A stretch of DNA of 64,000 bases from the NCBI GenBank assembly GCA_963678465.1, contig OY782858.1, forward strand, positions 2,480,001 to 2,544,000, given 5' to 3'. How positions within the stretch are numbered: the stretch's first letter is position 1; every line of letters starts with the position of its first letter. Origin of the DNA: Paludibacter sp963678465 (GTDB lineage Bacteria > Bacteroidota > Bacteroidia > Bacteroidales > Paludibacteraceae). Of the stretch, positions 24,006 to 34,011 are shown in pieces. The translations under genes and the position numbers were made by a program. The notes beneath the pieces are model-generated. The model worked only from the letters and a program-made list of their open reading frames with translations. It was not told where the DNA came from and ran no database searches.

Positions 24006-25808
24006 TTACACATTATACATAGCATCTATCTGCTTTTTATATTTCTGCATAATCACCGTTCTTCGGGTTTTAAGGGTGTTTGTTAGCTCGCCTGTTTCAA
24101 TACTGAATCCTTTTTTAATCAGTACAAACTTTTTAATTTGCTCGTAATTGGCCATTCCTTTTTGCAGTTCTTTGATACGGCTTTCGACCAACTCATATAT
24201 TGCCGAATGAGCAATCAGATCTTCCAACGAATCATACTTAATTTTATTTTTAGCGGCATACTCTTCAATTGCCGGAATGGAAGGTGCTATAATGGCCGAC
24301 ACAAAATTTCGTTCATCACCAATGACGGCTACTTGCTCAATATACTTATCGAGCGATAAACGTGTTTCAATGGCTTGTGGTGCTATATATTTTCCATTCG
24401 AAGTTTTAAACAAGTCCTTGATCCTTTCGGTAAGCACAATTTTATTGTCTTTGATATAGCCTGCGTCACCCGTTCTGAACCACCCATCTTCGGTAAAAGC
24501 TTCTTTTGTTGCTTCAGGATTTTTGTAGTATCCCGGGAAAATTGTTTTCCCTTTCAGCAATATCTCGTTTTCTTCTCCAATTTTCACATACACCGAAGGC
24601 ATAATAGAACCAACAGTTCCTATTTCATAATCAACATAATCGTAACAAGCAACGGTTGCCGTACTTTCAGTCAATCCGTAACCATAAGTAATCGGAACGC
24701 CTATACTCCTCATAAACACCGCAATTTCGTCCGAAAGTTTTGCACCAGCCGTAGGCAGTAAATTTGCATTTTCAATCCCAATTGTATTCTTTACTTTCGA
24801 GAAAATAAGCTTATCGGCTATTTTATATTTTAATTTTAGCAGCAAACTCGGGGTTTTACCAACGCGAAGATAATCTATATTATGATGTTTCCCTACTGCT
24901 AATGCCCACGTAACTATTCCTTGCTTCGAAGGTGTCATTTGCGCTATATTTTCCTGAACTCCGGCATACACTTTCTCCCAAAAACGAGGCACAGCACACA
25001 TTAGCGTCGGACGCACATCCTTAATTGTTTCCTGAATATCAAGAGGCTTAAAGTTAACATAAATAGAAACACCTTTATAAATACAGAAATAACACCAGGT
25101 ACGCTCAAAAACATGCGAAAGGGGCAAAAAAGCAACCGATATATCATTATCGGTAACAGATGCAAGCCTTATGTTGTGAATACGCATGGCTTCGATAAAG
25201 CAGGAATGAGGCATCATCACTCCTTTGGGGTCTCCTGTGGTACCCGAAGTATAAAGTATGCAGGCCAAGTCGTTTTCGGTCGCCTCATCCTGACGCGTAA
25301 CCACCTCAAAATGTTTGGTTGACTTAACCCCTATCGACACAAAATCCTTGAAATACATAGAATTAGCATCTCCATTAAGATTGACATTTTCATCGAATAC
25401 TATAATTTTTTTCAGTACATCAGTGTTACTCATTACCTCCATAGCTATATCGTACTGCAATTGCTCGCCCACAAAAAGCACCTCAATTTGAGCATCGTTG
25501 ACTATAAATTCAACTTGCGAAACAGACGAAGTGGCGTAAAGAGGCACCATCACTGCCCGGTTTGCAAACAAAGCAAAATCGACGATCAGGTTTTCGGTCA
25601 TATTCTGCGAAAACTGACCTACTCTTTGATGCTCTGAAATTCCAAGTTCATAAATGGCTTTGGCAGCTACAAAAACTTGGTTTTCGAACTCATTCCAGCT
25701 GAGTTCTTTCCAATTTTCAGTTGTTTTTTTTCTTGAATATAAAACTGTTTTATCGCCGTATTTTTTAGCTTGAGCAGTTACCATTTGAGAAAAATGAAGA
25801 TTTTCCAT
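24006..25808 (-). CDS. Long-chain fatty acid--CoA ligase (AMP-binding)
   Basis: 600 residues. Activates fatty acids with ATP to acyl-AMP and then acyl-CoA. The AMP-binding signature is LYTSGTTGDPKGVMMPHS (about residue 188), followed by YGLTEST and the hinge GWFRTGDAGYIKDNKIVLTE RIKD with KTSNGKYIAPQ. Length and motifs match the FAA1-type ligases of Bacteroidota. It stands alone, about 170 bases downstream of rnc. Confidence 0.9.
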   Translation of the reverse strand: MENLHFSQMVTAQAKKYGDKTVLYSRKKTTENWKELSWNEFENQVFVAAKAIYELGISEHQRVGQFSQNMTENLIVDFALFANRAVMVPLYATSSVSQVEFIVNDAQIEVLFVGEQLQYDIAMEVMSNTDVLKKIIVFDENVNLNGDANSMYFKDFVSIGVKSTKHFEVVTRQDEATENDLACILYTSGTTGDPKGVMMPHSCFIEAMRIHNIRLASVTDNDISVAFLPLSHVFERTWCYFCIYKGVSIYVNFKPLDIQETIKDVRPTLMCAVPRFWEKVYAGVQENIAQMTPSKQGIVTWALAVGKHHNIDYLRVGKTPSLLLKLKYKIADKLIFSKVKNTIGIENANLLPTAGAKLSDEIAVFMRSIGVPITYGYGLTESTATVACYDYVDYEIGTVGSIMPSVYVKIGEENEILLKGKTIFPGYYKNPEATKEAFTEDGWFRTGDAGYIKDNKIVLTERIKDLFKTSNGKYIAPQAIETRLSLDKYIEQVAVIGDERNFVSAIIAPSIPAIEEYAAKNKIKYDSLEDLIAHSAIYELVESRIKELQKGMANYEQIKKFVLIKKGFSIETGELTNTLKTRRTVIMQKYKKQIDAMYNV

Positions 25809-25981
25809 GATGTATGTTTTTATTTTAACAAATTACTTTTAATGTGTGGAGTACAAAGATATAAAATATATCAGAGAAAACTACACATTCAGGCACAAAG
25901 TGAGCAATTCTCGACAAAAATCAGATGTATATAACTGATTAACAAGTCAAAATATTGTTTTGTTCTCCTGAATGAAGGAAT

Positions 25982-26752
25982 TTAAATATCGGAGGTAAAC
26001 AGTTCTTGAATAAATAGCGGGTTCGATTGAATAAGCTCGTAAGCTTTCAATGATGCATTTTGCTGTGATTCTTTTTTACTCGATCCGGTGGCTTGACAAA
26101 TGGACTTGCCAGCAATAGTAAGTTCGGTACAAAACAAATGTTTATTTTCTTTGAATAGTTGGTCGCCTACTAAAACAAATTGAACATCAAGGCGGTTTTT
26201 CTGACCCCATTCAATTATTTTTGATTTGAAATTTACTTCACCTTCGGCCAATTTATCCAAATCTATAAACGTTTTTATAAGTCGTTGTTCCACAAAACGT
26301 TTACACCTTTTATATCCATAGTCGAGATAAATGGCACCCATTAATGCTTCGAGAGCATTTCCGTAAATACTGTTGTTTGTATGCTGATTGGTATGTTTGG
26401 AGGCAAGCATAAGCTTATCGAGACCAATATCAAACGCTAACTGATTCAACGATTCTCGCTTCACTATTTTGGAACGTGTATTGGTAAGGAAGCCTTCGCG
26501 CTGATTTTCGTAGCGCCTATAAAGAATATCGGTTACAACCGAATTCAGAATAGCATCTCCTAAAAATTCAAGTCTTTCGTTGCTTAACAAAAGACCATCG
26601 GCAGTGGGAACGGCCACCGAGCGGTGCCGCACAGCAAGTTGATAATACTCAATTTTATCAGGATAAAAACCAAGTACTTTGAAAAAGAGCAAATAAGGCT
26701 CTTTTCGTGATTTAGAAAAGAGCCTTAAATTACGTATTAATGTTTGAATCAC
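25982..26752 (-). CDS. rnc: Ribonuclease III
   Basis: 256 residues. Double-strand-specific RNA endonuclease for rRNA and mRNA processing. The catalytic signature is NERLEFLGDAILNSVV with the second acidic site in GNALEALMGAIYLD; the C-terminus is a dsRNA-binding domain (AGKSICQATGSSKKESQQNA SLKAYE). It starts with GTG three bases after the stop of fabF, so it is read from the fabF transcript. Confidence 0.93.
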   Translation of the reverse strand: MIQTLIRNLRLFSKSRKEPYLLFFKVLGFYPDKIEYYQLAVRHRSVAVPTADGLLLSNERLEFLGDAILNSVVTDILYRRYENQREGFLTNTRSKIVKRESLNQLAFDIGLDKLMLASKHTNQHTNNSIYGNALEALMGAIYLDYGYKRCKRFVEQRLIKTFIDLDKLAEGEVNFKSKIIEWGQKNRLDVQFVLVGDQLFKENKHLFCTELTIAGKSICQATGSSKKESQQNASLKAYELIQSNPLFIQELFTSDI

Positions 26753-26755
26753 AAT

Positions 26756-28018
26756 TTATTGAATATATTTTTTTACAATCACACTTGCATTATGACCGCC
26801 AAATCCAAAAGTATTAGACAAAGCAGCATTAACAATTCGTTTCTGCGCCTTGTTAAATGTAAAATTAAGATTATAATCAATATCCGGATCTTCGTCACCT
26901 TCGGTAAAGTTTATTGTAGGTGGCACAATATCATTTACAACCGACAGCACCGAAACGATGGCTTCAACAGCGCCGGCAGCACCCAATAAATGGCCGGTCA
27001 TTGATTTTGTTGAGCTGATATTTAGTTTAAATGCATGTTCACCAAACACTTCTTTTATAGCTTTCGCTTCGGAAATATCTCCGACAGGTGTGGATGTACC
27101 ATGAACATTAATATAGTCAATATCTTCTGGTGACATTCCGGCATCTTTCAAAGCCCTAGCCATCACCAGCCTAGCACCAAGTCCATCAGGATGAGTAGCA
27201 GTCAGGTGATAAGCATCAGCCGACATTCCGCCACCAACCACTTCGCAAAGAATGTTAGCTCCACGAGCTAAAGCATGTTCCAATTCTTCTAACACCAAAC
27301 AACCTGCACCATCGCCCATTACAAAACCATCGCGACTTTTACTAAAAGGTCGGGAAGCAGTCTCGGGAGAATCATTCCTTGTTGAAAGTGCTGTAAGTGC
27401 ATTAAAGCCTCCAACACCTCCGGGAGTCAATGCCATTTCGGCACCACCAGCCAGAATAATATTGGCCTTTCCCATACGAATATGAGTGAAAGCATCAATA
27501 ATTGCATTGGTAGATGACGCACAAGCTGAAGCTGTTGAGTAATTCGGTCCACGAAAACCGTACATGATCGATATTTGACCGGCAGCGATGTCCGAAATCA
27601 TCTTTGGGATGAAAAAAGGATTGAACTTAGGTCCGTTCTCGAGATTTTGGTAATAATAGCCTACTTCTTGTTCAAATGTAGTAATACCGCCAATACCCGC
27701 CGAAAAAATTACACCTACTTCATCCTTGTCAATCGACTCCAAATCAAGTCCGCTGTTTTCGATAGCTTCTTTAGCTACTGCTATTGCATACTGCGAATAA
27801 ATATCTAATTTTCGGGCTTCTTTCCTGTCAAAATAGACATTAGGGTCGAAACCCTTCACTTCGCATGCAAACTGAGTTTTGAAAGCTGATGCATCGAAAC
27901 GAGTAATTGGCCCAGCACCACTCACACCATTGATAATACTATTCCAGAAATCTGGAATAGTATTACCAAGTGGAGTTACTGCGCCTAAACCAGTTACTAC
28001 AACTCTTTTTAATTCCAT
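26756..28018 (-). CDS. fabF: 3-oxoacyl-[acyl-carrier-protein] synthase II
   Basis: 420 residues. Condensing enzyme of fatty-acid elongation. Active-site Cys is in STASACASSTNA, and the two His in NVHGTSTPVGD and KSMTGHLLGAAGA. It is 24 bases downstream of acpP and followed by rnc, an arrangement (acpP-fabF-rnc) conserved in many bacteria. Confidence 0.96.
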   Translation of the reverse strand: MELKRVVVTGLGAVTPLGNTIPDFWNSIINGVSGAGPITRFDASAFKTQFACEVKGFDPNVYFDRKEARKLDIYSQYAIAVAKEAIENSGLDLESIDKDEVGVIFSAGIGGITTFEQEVGYYYQNLENGPKFNPFFIPKMISDIAAGQISIMYGFRGPNYSTASACASSTNAIIDAFTHIRMGKANIILAGGAEMALTPGGVGGFNALTALSTRNDSPETASRPFSKSRDGFVMGDGAGCLVLEELEHALARGANILCEVVGGGMSADAYHLTATHPDGLGARLVMARALKDAGMSPEDIDYINVHGTSTPVGDISEAKAIKEVFGEHAFKLNISSTKSMTGHLLGAAGAVEAIVSVLSVVNDIVPPTINFTEGDEDPDIDYNLNFTFNKAQKRIVNAALSNTFGFGGHNASVIVKKYIQ

Positions 28019-28042
28019 AATAACTAATTATTCTGGAAAAAA

Positions 28043-28279
28043 TTATTTTTGAATGGCTTCGATGTGAGCGATAGCGTCGCCTACTGTAGAAATTTTTTCT
28101 GCTTGTTCGTCAGGAATTGAAATACCGAATTCTTTTTCGAATTCCATGATCAATTCTACGGTGTCCAATGAATCAGCACCCAGGTCGTTGGTAAAACTTG
28201 CTGTTGAAACAACATCTGCTTCTTCAACTCCTAATTTGTCTACGATAATAGCCTTTACTTTAGCTGCAACTTCTGACAT
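28043..28279 (-). CDS. acpP: Acyl carrier protein
   Basis: 78 residues from the ATG at 28279 (MSEVAAKVKAIIV); the longer open frame upstream runs through the purN promoter region and is not coding. The phosphopantetheine Ser is Ser37 in GADSLDTVEL. It carries growing acyl chains for FabF, which follows. Confidence 0.96.
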   Translation of the reverse strand: MSEVAAKVKAIIVDKLGVEEADVVSTASFTNDLGADSLDTVELIMEFEKEFGISIPDEQAEKISTVGDAIAHIEAIQK

Positions 28280-28382
28280 AATTTTTGTTTTTAAGTTTAT
28301 AAATAAAAATTGTTTTATAATTTTGCGGTGCAAAGGAAACAAATTTTCTCCAAATAACCGCATTATTGATGAAAAAAATATA

Positions 28383-28390
28383 TATTTTTG
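28383..28390 (+). promoter_or_regulatory. -7 element of purN
   Basis: TATTTTTG, matching TAnnTTTG, 40 bases before the ATG of purN. The nearest TTG upstream (28366-28368) is too close for a normal spacer. Confidence 0.45.
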
Positions 28391-28430
28391 CACAAACAAC
28401 TCTTTTTTGAGCAATTTAACAACAAATAAA

Positions 28431-28994
28431 ATGCCGTTGAGAATCGCAATTTTCGCATCTGGTTCAGGCTCAAATGCCGAAAACATTGTACATTACTTCT
28501 CAGGGAGTAGTGAGTTTCAATTCCCCTTGATCATTTCGAATCAGCCCAATGCCTATATTCATAAACGAGCCGAGATACTAAAAATCCCTTCTTTTACTTT
28601 TACAAAAGAGCAGTTTTTTGATGCTAAACCCGTGTTAGAGTTGCTAACAGAATATAATATTGATGCTATAGTGCTTGCAGGCTTCTTGCTGAAAATTCCG
28701 ACTTTACTTATCCAGCATTTCCCAGATAAAATTATTAATATCCATCCCGCCCTATTGCCTAAATTCGGAGGCAAAGGAATGTATGGCGCCAGAGTTCATC
28801 AGGCCGTAAAGGAAGCAGAAGAATCAGAAACAGGAATAACTATTCATTATGTAAATGAAAATTATGATGATGGCAATATTATATTTCAAGCCCGCTGCCC
28901 CATATTTATCGACGATACAGCTGAAATGATTGCTGCAAAAGTACATTTACTCGAGCATGAATATTATCCGCAAGTCATCGAAAAAATATGGTAA
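28431..28994 (+). CDS. purN: Phosphoribosylglycinamide formyltransferase
   Basis: 187 residues starting MPLRIAIFASGSGSNAENIV at 28431; the longer open frame upstream is antisense to acpP. Transfers formyl from 10-formyl-THF to GAR in purine synthesis. Catalytic residues are seen in NIHPALLPKFGG (Asn and His) and NYDDGNII (Asp). Divergent from acpP with 151 bases between. It is not in a purine operon here. Confidence 0.95.
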   Translation: MPLRIAIFASGSGSNAENIVHYFSGSSEFQFPLIISNQPNAYIHKRAEILKIPSFTFTKEQFFDAKPVLELLTEYNIDAIVLAGFLLKIPTLLIQHFPDKIINIHPALLPKFGGKGMYGARVHQAVKEAEESETGITIHYVNENYDDGNIIFQARCPIFIDDTAEMIAAKVHLLEHEYYPQVIEKIW

Positions 28995-29087
28995 AAACAT
29001 CGGTTTTCAAACCAAACACCTTACTTAACCATCTCACTACCTATTACTAAATTGCCATAATTTTTACGTTTTTCGAGAATTAAGTTG

Positions 29088-29095
29088 TATCTTTG
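29088..29095 (+). promoter_or_regulatory. -7 element of pnp
   Basis: TATCTTTG, 41 bases before the pnp ATG. No TTG at the -33 distance. Confidence 0.5.
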
Positions 29096-29136
29096 CGACC
29101 GAAATTTAATGTTTAAAAAAAGAAAAATGTAATTTT

Positions 29137-31278
29137 ATGAATGTAGTTACAAAAACCATCACACTCGGTGATGGACGTACCATTACTATTGAGACAGGAA
29201 AATTGGCTAAACAAGCCGATGGTTCTGTTATGGTTCGCATGGGCGACACCATGCTTTTGGCAACAGTTTGTTCAGCTCAGGATGCTGTCCCGGGAACTGA
29301 TTTCATGCCATTATCAGTTGATTATAAAGAAAAATTTGCCTCTTCGGGTCGTTTCCCAGGCGGTTTCCTTCGTCGCGAAGGTCGTGCTTCGGATTACGAA
29401 ATTCTTGTTTCCCGTCTTGTGGACCGCGCATTGCGCCCATTGTTCCCCGACGATTTTCACGCTGAAACTTTCGTTACGGTAACACTTTTCTCTGCCGATG
29501 GTATAGATATGCCCGATGCATTGGCCGGACTGGCTGCTTCGGCTGCATTGGCAGTTTCGGATGTACCTTTCAATGGTCCTATCTCTGAAGTACGCGTAGC
29601 ACGCATCAACGGAGAATTTGTTGTCAACCCTACTTTCGAACAACTGGAATCAGCCGACATGGAAATTATGGTGGCTGCTACGCTTGAGAATATCATGATG
29701 GTAGAAGGTGAGATGAAAGAAGTGAGCGAAGATGACTTGTTGAATGCGATGAAAGTAGCTCACGAAGCTATCAAAGTTCAATGTCAGGCGCAGATTGAAT
29801 TGATGGAAGCAGTAGGTAAAACCGTAAAACGCACTTACTGCCACGAAGAAAACGATGAAGAACTGAAAAAAGATATTTGGGCAAAAACCTACGATAAAGT
29901 GTATGCAGTGGCTGCTTCGTGCAATACCGATAAACACTCACGCGTTGAAAACTTCGAGGCTGTAAAAGCAGAATATATTGCTGCGTTAGAACCTGAAGTA
30001 GCTGCTGAGAAAAAAGGATTAATCAGCAAATATTACCACGAAGTGGAAAAAGAAGCGATGCGTCGTTCTATTTTGGATGAAGGTAAACGTTTGGATGGTC
30101 GTAAAACTACCGAAATCCGTCACATCTGGTCAGAAGTAGATTATCTTCCGGGAGCGCACGGTTCGGCGGTATTCACCCGTGGTGAAACTCAATCGTTGAC
30201 TACAGTTACATTAGGAACTAAGATGGATGAGAAATTGGTCGACGAAGCATTGATCAGAGGCAAAGAACGTTTCTTACTCCACTACAACTTTCCACCGTTC
30301 TCTACAGGAGAAGCCCGCGCCTCACGTGGTGTTGGTCGTCGCGAAGTAGGTCATGGCAATTTAGCTTTACGCGCGTTGAAAAATATGATTCCGGAAAACT
30401 ATCCTTACGTTGTACGTGTAGTTTCTGACATTTTAGAATCGAATGGTTCGTCGTCGATGGCAACGGTTTGTGCCGGAACCTTGGCTTTGATGGATGCAGG
30501 TGTGCAAATCAAGAAACCGGTTTCGGGTATTGCCATGGGATTGATTTCGGAAAATAAAGGTAAAAACTTTGCCGTACTTTCGGATATTTTGGGCGACGAA
30601 GATCACCTTGGTGATATGGACTTCAAAGTTACCGGAACTAAAGACGGTATCACTGCCACTCAAATGGACATTAAGGTTGATGGACTTTCGTACGAAATTC
30701 TGGAAACAGCTTTGAAACAAGCCAAAGCCGGCCGTATGCACATTTTAGGCAAAATACAGGAAACGCTGGAAGCACCTCGCGAAGACATGAAACCAAATGC
30801 TCCACGCATTGTGGTAATGTTCATTCCGAAAGAAATGATTGGCGCTATCATTGGCCCTGGTGGAAAAATTATTCAGAATATGCAAGCCGAAACAGGCGCT
30901 GTTATCACGATAGAAGAACAAGGTGATCAGGGTCGTGTAGAAATAGCCGCTAACAACAAAATGGCCATTGATGCAGCTATCGCAAAAATCAAAGGTATTG
31001 TTGCAATTCCTGAAATTGGAGAAACTTATCCTTCGAAAGTAAAATCGGTTATGCCTTATGGTGCATTTGTTGAATTCATGCCGGGTAAAGAAGGTTTGCT
31101 TCACATTTCGGAAATCGACTGGAAACGCATTGAAACAATGGATCAGGCCGGCATTAAAGAAGGCGACATGATCGACGTGAAATTGTTGGAAATTGACCAG
31201 AAGACAGGTAAATTCAAACTTTCGCGCAAAGCATTGTTACCTCGCCCTCCACGCGAAGACAAACCGAAAGCAGAATAA
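29137..31278 (+). CDS. pnp: Polyribonucleotide nucleotidyltransferase (PNPase)
   Basis: 713 residues. Phosphorolytic 3'-5' exoribonuclease of the RNA degradosome. Two RNase PH domains (first with FLRREGRASDYEILVSRLVD RALRP; second with GSAVFTRGETQSLTTVTLG and the catalytic DILESNGSSSMATVC), a KH domain (IIGPGGKIIQNMQAETGA) and an S1 domain at the end (GAFVEFMPGKEGLLHISEI). Monocistronic with its own promoter element and terminator. Confidence 0.97.
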   Translation: MNVVTKTITLGDGRTITIETGKLAKQADGSVMVRMGDTMLLATVCSAQDAVPGTDFMPLSVDYKEKFASSGRFPGGFLRREGRASDYEILVSRLVDRALRPLFPDDFHAETFVTVTLFSADGIDMPDALAGLAASAALAVSDVPFNGPISEVRVARINGEFVVNPTFEQLESADMEIMVAATLENIMMVEGEMKEVSEDDLLNAMKVAHEAIKVQCQAQIELMEAVGKTVKRTYCHEENDEELKKDIWAKTYDKVYAVAASCNTDKHSRVENFEAVKAEYIAALEPEVAAEKKGLISKYYHEVEKEAMRRSILDEGKRLDGRKTTEIRHIWSEVDYLPGAHGSAVFTRGETQSLTTVTLGTKMDEKLVDEALIRGKERFLLHYNFPPFSTGEARASRGVGRREVGHGNLALRALKNMIPENYPYVVRVVSDILESNGSSSMATVCAGTLALMDAGVQIKKPVSGIAMGLISENKGKNFAVLSDILGDEDHLGDMDFKVTGTKDGITATQMDIKVDGLSYEILETALKQAKAGRMHILGKIQETLEAPREDMKPNAPRIVVMFIPKEMIGAIIGPGGKIIQNMQAETGAVITIEEQGDQGRVEIAANNKMAIDAAIAKIKGIVAIPEIGETYPSKVKSVMPYGAFVEFMPGKEGLLHISEIDWKRIETMDQAGIKEGDMIDVKLLEIDQKTGKFKLSRKALLPRPPREDKPKAE

Positions 31279-31327
31279 ATAATTACAATAAACAGAGACA
31301 CATTTTTATGTCCCTGTATATATAAAA

Positions 31328-31378
31328 GGACAGCAAAGAAAACAGGTGAAAACCCTGACCTTTGCTGTTCTTTTTTTT
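31328..31378 (+). terminator. Terminator of pnp
   Basis: GGACAGCAAAG pairs with CTTTGCTGTTC (loop about 20 bases), followed by eight T. Confidence 0.85.
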
Positions 31379-31419
31379 CAATTTAGACCGTTTTTCAATT
31401 CAGGCCAAAATCAGCGGTT

Positions 31420-32055
31420 CTATTTTCTACCGAAATCGGCCGGTATTTCTCCCCAAACTTCAGTATTCCACTTCAGCACTTTATTGTTGTAGGTATTGTC
31501 CGACAACCATTTTTCGGCACGTGCTATAAGTTCGAAAAGAATTGCGTTCTCCGGTGTTTTTTCGAGCAGGGATTTCGTCTTTTTTGCACGTAACCATGCC
31601 AATGCGGTTTTGCTATCGGTATAAATCGGAAATTCGCTATTGCGCTGCTTCAGAAATGCAAGTCCGTGCACCAAAGCCAAAAATTCGCCTATATTATTGG
31701 TTCCGTTCCGAAAAGGACCCTGATGAAAAATAACTTCTCCCGTTTTTGTATAAACGCCCTGATATTCCATCATACCGGGATTTCCGCTACAAGCTGCATC
31801 CACAGCTATGCTTTCTTTCTCGGGCAATCCGGCTTCGATGATTTGCTCTTTAGTGGGCTGATTCACTTTTGCGCTTTTGCCTACAAAGTCCCAATAAGGC
31901 GACAGAAAGGCTTCACGGGCTTCAGCCTCAGTGGTAAAGCTTTTGTACTTGGCTTCGGGATAAGCATGCACCTGCCTCTTACATTCATCCCACGAAGGAT
32001 AAATACCCGGTTCACGCCCATCCCAAACCACGAAAAACTTATTTTTTTTGCTCAT
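31420..32055 (-). CDS. rnhA: Ribonuclease H with N-terminal viroplasmin-like domain
   Basis: 211 residues. The N-terminus FFVVWDGREPGIYPSWDECK is the hybrid-binding (viroplasmin/RNase H1 HBD) domain; the RNase H core shows the catalytic acidic residues in VDAACSGNPG, NNIGEFLALVHGL and YTDSKTALAWL. It removes RNA from RNA-DNA hybrids. Its ATG overlaps the stop of the upstream acyltransferase gene by four bases, so the two are translationally coupled. Confidence 0.9.
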   Translation of the reverse strand: MSKKNKFFVVWDGREPGIYPSWDECKRQVHAYPEAKYKSFTTEAEAREAFLSPYWDFVGKSAKVNQPTKEQIIEAGLPEKESIAVDAACSGNPGMMEYQGVYTKTGEVIFHQGPFRNGTNNIGEFLALVHGLAFLKQRNSEFPIYTDSKTALAWLRAKKTKSLLEKTPENAILFELIARAEKWLSDNTYNNKVLKWNTEVWGEIPADFGRK

Positions 32056-32945
32056 GATCTGCTTCTAACTGTTGATATTGTTTCTCTTTTGTGCTTCCAG
32101 CGTTTGTGCGTCCACAGCCAGTATTCAGGCCGCTCATTGATCTTTTCTTCAAGAATCCTCATGTAAGTTTCAGTAATTTCGTAATCGGCAGTTGCTTTCG
32201 GATTCAACGAAACCGGATAATACTCGCATCTGTAATAACCACGTTTCACCCTTATCACATGAGTATAAATGACCGGATAATCAAATTTTTTAGCGAGTTG
32301 CTCAGTTCCGATAATAACCGGCGTATCCTGATTCAAAAATGTCATCCAATGATGAATGTGAAACAAAAAAGGAGATTGATCCGAAATCATAGCAAAAGTA
32401 GAAATTTTATTTTCGTTTCTTAAGCGGATCATCGAGCGCATCAAATCCTGAGCCTCTATATTTTGCCCTTTGTATTTACTTCTTAAATTACTCATTAGCT
32501 TGTCAAATTTTTTATTCGACAGCTTTTTGTAAACATTTTGCATAGGACTTTCGGGCGGCAGCAAAAGCGACAAAGAAGAGCCCCACTCCCAGTTTCCGTA
32601 ATGAGCTGTCATATTCAAAACACTTTTACCAAGTGCATACTGTTGAGTAATAAGGTCAATATTGCCTAAATCGAATCTTTTTCTGACTTCAGCTTCGCTC
32701 ATGTGCACTTGATAAATCGTTTCGACAAATAAGTCACAGAAAAAACGATAGAAACGACGTTCAATTTTCCGGAGTTCTTTTTCCGATTTTTCGGGAAAAG
32801 CATTTTTTAAATTTTCACGCGTAAGCTTTTTCCTATAAGGTACAATGTAATATATAATTAAATAAAATAAGTCGGAAAAAAGATAAAGCACCCTTAGTGG
32901 GAGCCATGTAATGAGCCAGATAAATCCGTAAAATATGCTGAACAT
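32052..32945 (-). CDS. Lysophospholipid / lipid A-type acyltransferase (LpxL/HtrB family)
   Basis: 297 residues. A hydrophobic N-terminus (IFYGFIWLITWLPLRVLYLF) anchors it to the inner membrane; the catalytic HxxxxE motif is in MTAHYGNWEWGSSL, and VIYTHVIRVKRGYYRCEYYP belongs to the same family. It would add a secondary acyl chain to lipid A. First gene of a pair with rnhA. The acyl position cannot be told. Confidence 0.87.
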   Translation of the reverse strand: MFSIFYGFIWLITWLPLRVLYLFSDLFYLIIYYIVPYRKKLTRENLKNAFPEKSEKELRKIERRFYRFFCDLFVETIYQVHMSEAEVRKRFDLGNIDLITQQYALGKSVLNMTAHYGNWEWGSSLSLLLPPESPMQNVYKKLSNKKFDKLMSNLRSKYKGQNIEAQDLMRSMIRLRNENKISTFAMISDQSPFLFHIHHWMTFLNQDTPVIIGTEQLAKKFDYPVIYTHVIRVKRGYYRCEYYPVSLNPKATADYEITETYMRILEEKINERPEYWLWTHKRWKHKRETISTVRSRS

Positions 32946-33096
32946 AAATTTAGCTTAAAATGAGATAATTATTGAACAAGCAATTGCAATTTCCCGAAGC
33001 ACAGGCCTGCATTGATGTATTGAAACGCTTAAAAGTATAAATAATTACAAAGTGTTTTTGTGTTGCCTTATATTTTCATTTGTCGTCGGAAAAGTG

Positions 33097-33104
33097 TATT
33101 TTTG
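33097..33104 (+). promoter_or_regulatory. -7 element of tRNA-Arg(CCU)
   Basis: TATTTTTG, 16 bases before the tRNA 5' end, a suitable position for a short-leader tRNA transcript. A TTG at the right distance is not seen. Confidence 0.45.
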
Positions 33105-33120
33105 CAATTCCAAAAAATCA

Positions 33121-33192
33121 GGTCCTGTAGTTCAATGGATAGAACAAGTGTTTCCTAAACACTAGATCCGGGTTCGATTCCCGGCGGGACTA
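33121..33192 (+). tRNA. tRNA-Arg(CCU)
   Basis: 72 bases. Acceptor GGTCCTG with CGGGACT (G-U at the first pair), anticodon loop TTCCTAA giving CCU, T arm CCGGG TTCGATT CCCGG. CCA is not encoded. It ends four bases from the convergent LolD-like stop codon. Confidence 0.9.
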
Positions 33193-33196
33193 CTTT

Positions 33197-33853
33197 TCAG
33201 TATTGCATCATCTTTCCATCTTTCATCTCGATAACCCTGTCAGACAATGCCGCCAGTTCCTTGTCGTGCGTCACAATCACTAAAGTCAACCCGAATTTAT
33301 CCCGGACATCGAACAATAGTTTGTGTAGTTCATCCCTGTTCTTCGAATCAAGACTTCCCGAAGGTTCGTCGGCAAGTATAACCGACGGACTATTGATCAG
33401 GGCACGCGCTACGGCCACTCTTTGCTTCTCGCCTCCGGAAAGTTCGGAAGGTTTGTGCTCCATGCGCTCAGTAAGACCCAGATAACCAATAAGTTCTTTG
33501 GCGCGCGCAGTAACAGTTTTTGTATCCTTGCGTGCAATCAGAGCCGGAATCATCACATTTTCGAGCGCCGTAAACTCAGGAAGTAATTGGTGAAACTGGA
33601 AAATAAAACCAATATGTTTGTTACGGAAAGCGGCAAGTTCTTTTTCACTCAGCTTACTAAAATTCACACCGTTCACTTCCACATCTCCTGCATCAGGCCG
33701 ATCCAGCGTACCAAGTATTTGCAATAAAGTTGTTTTTCCGGCACCACTTGGCCCAACGATTGAAACGATTTCGCCTTTTGCGATTTCAATGTCCACTCCT
33801 TTCAGCACTTCGAGCGCATCAAAACTTTTATGGATGTTTTTTGCTTTTATCAT
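33197..33853 (-). CDS. lolD: ABC transporter ATP-binding protein, LolD-like
   Basis: 218 residues. Walker A GPSGAGKTTLLQ, signature LSGGEKQRVAVARAL, Walker B VILADEPSGSLD. The FQFHQLLPEFTALENVMIPA segment is typical of LolD/MacB-type ATPases, here probably for lipoprotein release to the outer membrane. No permease gene is next to it, as is common for lolD in Bacteroidota, so the partner is elsewhere. Confidence 0.82.
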   Translation of the reverse strand: MIKAKNIHKSFDALEVLKGVDIEIAKGEIVSIVGPSGAGKTTLLQILGTLDRPDAGDVEVNGVNFSKLSEKELAAFRNKHIGFIFQFHQLLPEFTALENVMIPALIARKDTKTVTARAKELIGYLGLTERMEHKPSELSGGEKQRVAVARALINSPSVILADEPSGSLDSKNRDELHKLLFDVRDKFGLTLVIVTHDKELAALSDRVIEMKDGKMMQY

Positions 33854-33974
33854 TTTCTGTGACTTTGTACGGCCGAAGCTGTATTTTGTTTTTGTTTCAA
33901 CGTTGGTATGTGTTTTCTGACTACAAAGTTATCTGTTTACGCCGATATTCAGCGCTTTTATTAGCAAAAAAAAT

Positions 33975-33982
33975 TACCTTTG
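33975..33982 (+). promoter_or_regulatory. -7 element of the YgjP-like gene
   Basis: TACCTTTG, 29 bases before the ATG at 34012, supporting that start over the longer open frame. Confidence 0.5.
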
Positions 33983-34011
33983 TAAGTATTTTCAAGTATT
34001 CTTTTCAGTTT

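Noticed and set aside
28280..28486. N-terminal extension of the acyl carrier protein
   Set aside because: The extension is antisense to the purN start and promoter region, and the standard ACP start is the ATG at 28279.
29168..31104. Several open frames on both strands over pnp
   Set aside because: They are shadows of the pnp codon pattern and carry no known motifs.
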